This document shows, piece after piece, positions 20,429 to 27,969 of a stretch of 27,969 nt of DNA. A program made the position numbers and the translations under genes. Source of the DNA: Branchiostoma floridae. Taxonomy: Eukaryota > Chordata > Leptocardii > Amphioxiformes > Branchiostomatidae. Numbering within the stretch: the stretch's first letter is position 1; each line of letters starts with the position of its first letter. The notes under the pieces are model-generated. The model saw only the letters and a program-made list of their open reading frames with translations. It was not told the DNA's origin and made no database searches. The stretch lies in the NCBI RefSeq assembly GCF_000003815.2, contig NC_049982.1:10036165-10064133 (forward strand), read 5' to 3'.

Positions 20429-23400
20429 CTGTGGATGGTTCAAAGGAAAAGCAAGGGTTAGAAGGAACAAAGCTTTGCACATGGCGTTATCTACATGTAC
20501 CAATTGGTTAATAATACTAATTGACAGGATCTTTGACACTGAAGTATCTGCGCCCATTTGCAATTGCAAAGGGAAGCAATGGAAAGCTAAGCTAGGATGA
20601 AGATAATTCTGTTAAATGGAGTAGTCATATCTGTCATGGATTATTGTATGATTCTACTGTTATGGTGATTTCAACCACCAACAACTGACAAGGGTCAAAC
20701 ACAACAAAAACCTTTTCCATAACAAGCCACCTAAATTTTTTACAACACATGAATGACAACCTAATGAATGCATTCAGTTTGTGACCATACAACAAATGTG
20801 ACTAAAGGCTATCACATGATATTTGGGGCCATCAAACATATTACCAGTAGTACAGAAACAAGGCTTAAAGCATGTATATCCCAGGAACCAACCTCTCCAG
20901 CTGCTGTTTCTTCCACTCGTCATACGTTTCTGTCTGCACCTTCTCAATGAATGCATTCAGTTTGCGACCATAAAACGAATGTGACTAAAGGCTATTGCAG
21001 GATATTTGGGGCCATATTACCAGTAATAAAGAAACAGGGCTTGATACATGAATACCCCAGTAACCGACCTCTCCAGCTGCTGTTTCTTCCACTCCTCGAT
21101 ACGTTTCTGAGTGCGGACCTTCTCAATGGGCTGTCAGACATATTACCAGTAGTACAGAAACAAGGCTTAACGTGTTAAACATTAAGCATGTATACCCCAG
21201 TAACCGACCTCTCCAGCTGCTGTTTCTTCCACTCCTCGATGCGTTTCTGTGTGCGGACCTTCTCATCCTCCTCCTCAGAGTCCTCCTCCATCTCCTTCTG
21301 CTCCTGCTCAACCTCCTGCTTGATCTTCTGCCACTTCTGCACCAGGTGGGGGATCTTCTTGTTCTTCAGACCACCTGCCACCGCCGGGCGCTTGATCTGG
21401 TGGCACAAAAATTCGCATTATTTTAAAAAAAATTGTGTTTTCACCAACTTGTATTTTCCAAAAACGGAGTGTAAGTGGTATACGTCTGGGCACACTGGAA
21501 TTTGTTACCACCAAGCACAGTAGAGGTATCTTCACTGGATAGTTTAAAGAAATGTTTGCAGATAGATGTGCAAAAGTTAGGTGTGACAGGTCGTTCTGTG
21601 TAATATAACCAGCTGCTACCATGCCACGTGCCTGCAAAGGTGGTGTGTTATGCCAAAGGGCGGTTATACTGGCTATATAAATACAGATCAACTTTTATTG
21701 ACATTCTACTTAATTCTGTATTGTGTGCCTAAGTTCTTTCTGTGGATCTATAGGTTTGGTGCACCAGTGAACCAACACATATTCCCAAAAATGAACTTTG
21801 AGATATAACTATAGGGAACTTCTGCACCAGAAAGTAACGCAGGCTATAAAATGAGGAATCCAAAAAGAAATGGTAAGAAGACTAAATGTCAAGATTCTAA
21901 CCTTTTTCAGCTTCTTCACTTTAGATGGCCCAGGTGACCCTGACTTGATGGGTGGAGCTGCTGCAGCTACACTGCTGACTGCAGGTGCTGCCGGAGCACC
22001 AATCACAGGCTGGCTTACATAGGGCATGGGGCCTCCCCCCATGACAGGTCCAGCTACAGCTGTGCTCATTGGTCCGTACATAACTGCCTGGGCACTGGGT
22101 GCACCAATCACCGTGCTGCTTGCGGTATGCGTGCTCTGGTAGCGGATGGGGGGCTGGGCGAGGATGACAGGTTTGGAAGGCGGTTTTGGCTGGTCCTCCT
22201 TTTTGGTCTCTCCTGCGTCTTCCTCAGGCTTGGTGTCTTCCATCTCAACATCACTGATCTCACCTTCCTCCGGGGAGTCAGGGGGAGGAGGGGGAGGGGG
22301 GCTGTCAGGTGGTGGGGGAGGGGGTACAGGCTGAGTGCCAGGGGGGAGGGGAGGTTCATCCCCAGGGGGTGGGGGTTCATCAGGGAGAGGGGGTAGGGGT
22401 GGTTCAGGGGGGAGAGGAGGGGCACCAGGGAGAGGGGCGAAGGATTCTGTGGGGAGGGGGGCAGGTACCGGGGCTGGGGGGACGGTTGATACTTGGGCAG
22501 GCACAGCACTGACACCAGTGACCTGTGGCTGACCTGAACAATAAACCAAGAAAGACAGTGTTACAGGCAGCACATTTCTAGGATAATACAATTTATATCT
22601 AAGTTAACATCGAAACACATTTTTTTTTATATAAAGTCCATGCAATATGTTGTGGTTAGCTTCCTCACCTAATGCAAGTAAATGTGCATATTCTGAGGCT
22701 CCACTTGATGCTGTATATACTTCTGGCAAAGCTGCACTACTCGTCACAGTCCCCTTTGCAGACACGGCTTCTCCACGGCTGCTCTTCCCGTGTGCCGTGG
22801 CCACAGTTGCCGAGGTGACAGCCTCTTGACTGGCCCCACCAACACCATCCTCAGGGTACTCCCACTGAGACTCTCCCGTGGCCGTGTTCATGTAGTAATA
22901 GCGCCTGTTGGCCCTGGGGGAGGGGGGTGCGGAAGAACAAACACCAGCAGAATGAGTACCCTCCTACACAGCCAAGCACCAACTACACTTTCAAAAAGTG
23001 TTGGCGAGAAGGAGAAAAACTACAAAGGAAAAACATAAAATCCCTGCAAACAACATCAGATGGGGTTAGGACTGGGCAAATATAGCATCTGAAAGAAGAC
23101 AGAACTATAGCATTAATATCTGACAAGAAATTTGATCAAATGTGTGCTCAAACTTTGAACACTGTACATATTGCAATATCTGAGAACAATGTATAATGGG
23201 AAGTCTTAATATTGTGCCAACAGACACACAGTTAACTCTATACCTCCCACTGTGTAACCCTTAACAGGGCTTTCGAGGGGGAGACTGCCCAATACAATGA
23301 CCCTGCAGTTTAAGATGATCAAATTGTGAAAACCATCTGGGGATGGTCCACAGGTCACGCTAGCTCCATTGGCTGGACATTTTGACTTGCAATGGGACAA

Positions 23401-26400
23401 CCATCTGAAAACTGGATGGCCAGATTTGACGGGGAGCCATATTACCAAGCCACCCTTAGGCCCCCTTTTGCATCAGGAGCCTGGAACAACATTGTGACAA
23501 ACAGTCGTTGGCACAGAAATCAGAAAATGACTAAAAAAAAACACGACTGCAGTAGAGAGGATAATGTACCACTGACCTCATGGATCCTGACTCTCCTGCG
23601 AAGTCTCAGGGCCTGTTCCCTCCTCACGGTTGGTCACGGGAATGCAGAGTCGTTCATGTCACGATGCGGAAATTTCCTGGCTTGCTCAACACATATTGCA
23701 GAACACCAAACCATTTTTATGTAGAGGCTAGTCCTCTACCAATCAAGATTTTAATTTTCTTTTTCTTGGGTACCAAGAGCTTCCTGTCAATATCTCTCTG
23801 CCATCTTGACTTCACCCCTTCCTGTTGTGTCCAGGGCTGCTGAATGTGGCTCTTGTTTTCTGATGTCTGGGTTCTCTTTTTTCTCCTGCACTTGCCTCTC
23901 TCATTCTGTCAATCTCTGATGTCAACTTTTCAAAGGCTTCATTGATTGGTGGAAGGAGAAACATACAGGCATGTGGCAAGAAGTGCGTGGACACTCTGAT
24001 CATGAGACACTGGGAAAAGTCTCTCCTCTCTAAATTTTCCGAAAAAAATTCCAAAATCTTTTCCCTACCTGTCCCAGTGGCAAGTCCATCCCCGTGGGGC
24101 CGCGTGAAGTTCATAATTCTGAAACTGCCAGTCGGCTTCCTTGAGCTTGCGGAGGAGGTGCTTGGACTCCAGCGCGCCTTCCCGCCAGTCCAGGATTCTG
24201 GTCTGTACAGAAACATGTATTCATCATTAGACAGTAATTCAACAACAAAAAAGTAATAAAAAAGCAAAGCATTATCCAGCATATCTTAAAAATTTGCGTT
24301 GAAGAATTGTATATTTAAATAAATTGGACATACTAAACCTGAAGAAAATAAGAAGTGATCTCGAACCAGCTAAGCTCTAACGAACTTAATCAACACATGA
24401 GCTAATTTTTCAGTGGTTGTCAAAGACGAGACAGATGCTATTTAGTGTCACAAGCTCATGGTACCAGAGGAAATTCCCCTAGCTCTTTTTGACAAGCACA
24501 ATGGGCAGTGGGTCTCAGCTTAAGGTCCTGTCATAATAACTGCAACCCTAGCTTTCCAGTAGCATGTATGTCAACACAGCTTGGATTCAAACTCATGACT
24601 TCTTCATCCAGAGGCAGGGTCACTAACCACTGGACTTTGCACACAACAAAAGTCGGATACAAGTTTGGAGCTAACGATACACCTATGTCTCACCTCCATT
24701 TCTATAAGCAGCACTTGGAATTTACTGAGCTGTTTCCTGGCGATGTTCAGGAACTCCAGCTTGGCACCGATGGTGGAGGCCAGCTCTGATATCTCAGTCT
24801 GCAGAGAGGAAAAGTAAGGGAAGAGCAGCGCTCGAAATTCATTTTTGGGATTGGGGGCACGAGAAATATTTTGGGTGCATCACATAAAATAAAGTAGAAT
24901 GTCAGAAAAATCTAATTAATACTACTTTTTCACAACTAATAAAACTAGATAAAAATAAATATAAAAAAGGAACAGGATCATGTGATGAAGAGGTTACATT
25001 CTCCCTCTTCTCTCTTTCTTAGCTTACAATGTAACTTCCTTGACCCTAACTTCATGAAAAAGTTTGATGAAATCATACAGGACCATTGAAACAAAGAGGT
25101 TGAAGCAATACTATCATATTTTATCATACACTAAGAAATCAAACAAAAGAGACTTACCTTTAATTCTTTTTCTTCTTTGGCCTTTTTCCTTGAGGCTGAA
25201 AAGTTACACATTAGTTAGTTATAAATGATTGAAAATTCAGATAAACATTGAGATAAACCAATTCTACCATCTTTGAAGTAAAGGCCCCCTCTCACTTGAC
25301 GTGCGGCACGCTTGCGGCATTGCTGCGTTCGTTCACTGCGGCACTGTTGTGTTAAATTCACCGATTTTGTCTGGCACTCACACTGACGTGCGGCACTGTT
25401 GCGTTTCTAGACTAAATGAACATGTTATTGACAATTGCAGCGTTGTCAATTTATGAAAAATCACCGTAACATGATGAGAATGCCCCAAAATGAGATTTAT
25501 AATGAAAAGATTTCCCTTATGATAATGAATTATATGGTACATATGCTATAAATAACCTTGAAAGACTTTTACAGTAAAGGAAATGACCCAAATGAACGGA
25601 CACGAACTATATACCAGATTTCACTCGATGTGTACGTTTTGCACCATGTAACGTTATATGTAATTATGTATGTTTATATGTTTATTCACCAATTTTGCAA
25701 ATTTCTAAAATGAAAATGTTTGATATCTCATACTTTTTTTGTATGACGCTGAGTATTTTCATTGTCGGCGGATGGCTTGCCAGCCTATTGATGTCTAAGT
25801 CTATCATATTTGTAAAAAGTGAGAAAAATATGGCCCATGGGTCTGAATGACTGCAATTTTGTATTTTATCGGTGGCAGGCTACCAGCAATGATTAGCTTG
25901 TAACGTTATAACGCAAACGCAAACTCGTTATCATCCAACATAAATAATTTCTTTTTGAACGTTGTACGATAACCTTTATCTCTACATCCGTAGGTTAATC
26001 GATAAACCAGTTACTTATTTTTTGTTTTCAAGTATAAAATACTGACCTACTTCCAATTAAATAAATCAAAAGATGTATTTTTAAGTTAACTCTGAATACG
26101 GATACAAGGTAAGTTTTGTGGAATTCGCAGTGTTTTTACTGGATCGAAAACCACTGTAAAATTATTAGAAATGCATCTAAAATAGTTTTTCGGTGATAAA
26201 AGGATGTTTACTTTTGATTCTTGGTGTAAAATAGGCAAAATATATCCTTGATACTGTTTGGGGCATGGTGGCGGCACTGTTGCGGCACCGTTGCGGCACT
26301 GTTGCGGCACTGTTGCGGCATCTTGCCACTTGCGTTATTTTTAAACTTTTTAAAAAACGTCGCGCTTGCTTGCGGCACTTCTAGGTTTGCTTGCGGCACC

Positions 26401-27764
26401 TCTACGTTTACTTGCGGCACCTCTAGGTTCCGTGGCGGTACATCTGCGTTTTCGAACGCAGCAATGCCGCAAGCGTGCCGCACGTCAAGTGAGAGGGGGC
26501 CTTAACCAATGCATGTCTTTTAGAAATACCTTTTTAAGTTTGAAAGTGTCGGCATGGTAACTATGCATACCAGTACTGGTACTACTGTCTACCTATATTA
26601 TGCTTAATGCTATAATCAGGCTAAATCATATGAAACCCCCCATTTTTTTCATTCACACCTCTTTTGTACATACCCATGTCAAGCAGTGATTCTCCATCCT
26701 CTTCTCCTGCAAATTTGAAAAGAGACAAAAAGATAATTAATAGTATATACAATGTATAGATTACATGACGTTGTTCACTTAGATGACATTTTAACAATTT
26801 TGCAGTAATTTTGTTGATTGCCTTACACTTATGTTTGCTTGTCAAAAGCGTTTTCCAAAGGGAATTTTTTGCTTCGGTCTTTTTAAACAAGAATGGAACA
26901 ATTTAAGATGTGAATCAAATGCAGTTAAAACTGTTGTAGCACATGTATACATACCAACTGTCTCATCATACTGAGTTGACACGTCCCTGGTTGGTGTGGG
27001 GGTTGTTGGCCTACTGGACTTCTGTTTTGCCACTGCCAGTAACAAGGCTGGTGAGTACCCACCCTGCTCCTGGTCATCCTCCTCCTGAGGTAACTCTGCC
27101 TGGGAGGTGGACACAACGTCCTGATGGATGTGGGGATTCTCAGTTAGAACTGTTACTAAGAACATTTTCTTGATTGATACATTTTTTTGTACATACACGT
27201 TAATCAAGGTTAGACATCCACGTAAACAATATCTAAAGAAAAATCAGTCCTTAAAAGCAGAACAGGAGTTGGAGATTACTTTCTGATATTTTGAGTGACA
27301 GCAATCACTCTTCATCAGCATCACTAGTATGTCACTTAAAATGTCCGGAATGAGTCACTGCACCTTTTCCTTTCAGTTGTAGAAATCGAATTGTATATAA
27401 ATGAGATTTTCTGGACATCCTCAATTCCAAACTTAGTAGTCAAAGACAAACTTGAGATACTCTACTTAGAAGAAAAATTAGTGTAACTTGACAGTTGCAG
27501 TACTCTACCTTTTTCCTCTCCAGTGCAAGGTCCAGCTGCTTGTCAATGTCAAATTCTTCCTCACTCTCCTCTTCCTCCTCCATGTCTTCTGTCTCAGCTG
27601 GTTCTGGTCTAGAGGTGGCTGCTGTTGCTGCTGTTGTTGTTAAAGTGTTGTTGAATGCTGGGAGTCTCCTTGTACCAAGAGGCAGGGTGTTAGGATCAAC
27701 ATCTTCAGTAGGGGGCGTCGCTGCACCCTCAAGTTCTTGTTGGAAGGGCGATGCTGTGTCCATG
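20296..27764 (-). CDS. FNBP4: Formin-binding protein 4, C-terminal 642 residues (5' part outside window)
   Basis: Ten exons in transcript order: 27509-27764, 26955-27120, 26674-26706, 25158-25195, 24694-24798, 24069-24202, 22669-22913, 21902-22533, 21209-21396, 20296-20428. They total 1930 nt with matching phases throughout. Numbering from the ATG at 27763: an acidic region ends in LALERKK (to 85); residues 165-243 are the conserved block with FLNIARKQLSKFQVLL and ILDWREGALESK; residues 236-266 are the second WW domain; residues 327-536 begin with a proline-rich region and EEGEISDVEMED; residues 537-642 include HLVQKWQKIKQ, RIEEWKKQQLE and NFEAVTVDWRERVKRRRM. This order matches vertebrate FNBP4, a nuclear WW protein that binds proline-rich formin segments. 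The first exon here starts with the third base of a codon, so at least one upstream exon, with WW1, is missing. A second vertebrate-type polyproline run near the C-terminus is absent. Confidence 0.93.
20764..21265 (-). repeat. Tandem partial duplication of an FNBP4 exon 3' end and flanking intron
   Basis: The exon segment encoding EKVRTQKRIEEWKKQQLE recurs at about 21069-21126 and 20893-20945, each copy followed by related intron sequence. The period is about 180 bp. AATGAATGCATTCAG marks two joins (20763 and 20946). A further intron-only part-copy ends near 20764. Confidence 0.85.
21209..21396 (-). CDS. FNBP4: FNBP4 exon: Lys/Glu-rich helix, KRIEEWKKQQLE
   Basis: Phase 0-2 and 188 nt, with IPHLVQKWQKIKQEVE, an acidic run and VRTQKRIEEWKKQQLE, all conserved in FNBP4. 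The donor is the weak GAGAG|GTCGGT. Its last ~60 nt are repeated twice downstream. Confidence 0.9.
21902..22533 (-). CDS. FNBP4: FNBP4 exon: proline-rich region
   Basis: Largest exon, 632 nt, phase 1-0. About 70 residues of PPLPPEPPLPP-type repeats and Pro runs precede EEGEISDVEMED, as in vertebrate FNBP4. The rest is Ala/Pro/Val-rich and ends in KVKKLKK. G-rich plus-strand frames through it are shadows. Confidence 0.93.
22669..22913 (-). CDS. FNBP4: FNBP4 exon: second half of WW2 and linker
   Basis: Begins after a C-only tract, CCCCCAG|, with ANRRYYYMNTATGESQWEYP. The two WW Trp lie 23 residues apart across the intron. A Ser/Thr/Ala-rich linker and YAHLLAL follow. Donor is TTAG|GTGAGG. Confidence 0.92.
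24069..24202 (-). CDS. FNBP4: FNBP4 exon: helical block and first half of WW2
   Basis: Encodes TRILDWREGALESK, then FQNYELHAAPRGWTCHWD, including the first WW Trp. It ends CAG|GTAGGG in phase 2, splitting the WW domain from the next exon. Confidence 0.92.
24400..24640 (-). mobile_element. tRNA-derived SINE fragment
   Basis: On the minus strand, GTCCAGTGGTTAGTG and, 53 nt from its start, a TTTGAATCC end reproduce the spacing and sequence of tRNA-Glu-like A and B boxes (plus-strand 24618-24629 and 24583-24594). Acceptor-stem pairing is not apparent. A non-tRNA body seems to follow toward 24400. The 3' limit and family are uncertain. It lies in an FNBP4 intron. Confidence 0.55.
24694..25195 (-). 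CDS. FNBP4: FNBP4 exons 25158-25195 and 24694-24798
   Basis: The 38-nt exon encodes SRKKAKEEKELK. The 105-nt exon (phase 0-0) encodes TEISELASTIGAKLEFLN and ends KFQVLLIEME, closely matching the vertebrate block that precedes WW2. Confidence 0.88.
25282..26502. mobile_element. Non-autonomous DNA transposon, PIF/Harbinger-like, 1221 bp
   Basis: Flanked by TAA at 25279-25281 and 26503-26505. The terminal inverted repeats 25282-25331 and 26453-26502 are identical over 50 bp and begin AGGCCCCCTCTCACTTGACG. GCGGCAC motifs recur inside both ends. The middle is AT-rich with no transposase frame. It is inserted in the FNBP4 intron between the exons at 26674 and 25195. The perfect inverted repeats suggest a recent insertion. 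Confidence 0.88.
26271..26450. repeat. Subterminal GCGGCAC arrays of the transposon
   Basis: Five 11-bp units (GCGGCACTGTT and variants) at 26271-26325, then four ~21-bp units starting TTGCGGCAC at 26370-26450. Such arrays are plausible transposase-binding sites. The left end has only scattered copies. Confidence 0.85.
26674..27120 (-). CDS. FNBP4: FNBP4 exons: linker 26955-27120 and 33-nt micro-exon 26674-26706
   Basis: The first exon encodes DVVSTSQAELPQEEDDQEQG through TQYDETV in phase 0-1. The second adds EEDGESLLDM in phase 1-1 between TTTGCAG and GTATGT. Both are low-complexity linker with S/T-P sites; exon identity rests on splice sites and phase continuity. Confidence 0.75.
27509..27764 (-). 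CDS. FNBP4: FNBP4 exon: acidic region
   Basis: Begins after TTTCACAG| with one base of a split codon. It carries a Thr/Ala-rich stretch, then MEEEEESEEEFDIDKQLDLA, and ends LERKK|GTAGAG in phase 0. The ATG next to the acceptor is internal by comparison with vertebrate FNBP4. Confidence 0.85.
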
Positions 27765-27969
27765 CTGTGAAATAACAATTGCATACATACGCTGTTGACA
27801 GTAAACAGGTAAAACAGAACGGAAAGATAAATCAAATAAAGATAAACCAGACTGACAAGAAGTCATCTCCATATCATTTGCAGTTGTAGAGATTGATTTG
27901 TCTTTTGAAATTGCACATCAAAAAGGCCTAAATTTTGTATTTCATTAAAGAATTGCAGAATCAGGATAG
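27765..27969 (-). other. FNBP4 intron, partial
   Basis: Sequence upstream of the first FNBP4 exon in the window, ending in TTATTTCACAG on the minus strand. No upstream exon is present before the window edge. Confidence 0.6.

Noticed and set aside
22108-22532. Pro/Leu/Ser- and Gly-rich frames over the FNBP4 proline exon
   Set aside because: Shadows of a GC-rich repetitive coding exon; only the frame continuous with WW2 and the C-terminus is real.
23206-23843. Frames of 80-110 codons in the intron between FNBP4 exons 24069 and 22913
   Set aside because: The flanking exons join in phase 2 and rebuild one WW domain, so no exon is expected here.
1-27969. CRISPR array, prokaryotic operon or phage system
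   Set aside because: The sequence is eukaryotic throughout; the only tandem arrays are a satellite, microsatellites and transposon subrepeats.

Overview
This is animal genomic DNA: split genes with GT-AG introns, polyadenylation signals, non-autonomous DNA transposons, microsatellites and two 100-N assembly gaps (1023-1122 and 16002-16101). The gene content fits an invertebrate deuterostome, most likely a lancelet (Branchiostoma): a four-exon globin, a secreted protein joining a chitin-binding type-2 domain to EGF modules, and a conserved formin-binding protein 4 (FNBP4) gene. The species call is an inference; no ribosomal or mitochondrial marker is present.

Layout. Bases 1-1267 are a tandem array of a ~320-bp satellite that enters from outside the window. 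A diverged copy of its ~90-bp core lies at 1387-1477. From about 2390 to 9375, on the minus strand, is a ten-exon gene (415 aa): signal peptide, peritrophin-A domain, five EGF-like domains and a Cys-containing C-terminal region I cannot assign. It has a TATA box at 9400-9405. Its introns hold a GGAA microsatellite and a 248-bp transposon. From 9430 to 12680 there is no gene I can secure, only a CpG-rich promoter-like island near 9890-10000 and a CCAAT/GATA/TATA cluster near 10934-11030. On the plus strand, 12689-14899 encodes a 165-aa globin in four exons. On the plus strand, 17941-19033 encodes a 94-aa secreted helical protein in two exons. From 27764 down to about 19340, on the minus strand, are the last ten coding exons of FNBP4; its 5' part, including the first WW domain, lies outside the window.

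All exon joins given for the four genes were checked for phase, and each coding sum is a whole number of codons. The genes look functionally unrelated; this is ordinary clustering in a compact invertebrate genome. The small secreted gene and FNBP4 converge tail to tail, with poly(A) signals only about 40 bp apart.

Most notable observations: a tandem partial exon duplication in FNBP4 that creates two extra candidate exons with the same 0/2 phases as the real exon; a 1221-bp transposon with a perfect 50-bp inverted repeat, TAA target duplication and internal GCGGCAC arrays, with a diverged 248-bp relative in another gene's intron; a tRNA-derived SINE head in an FNBP4 intron; the unassigned C-terminal region of the CBM14/EGF protein; and a satellite core whose nested stems persist in the diverged copy.
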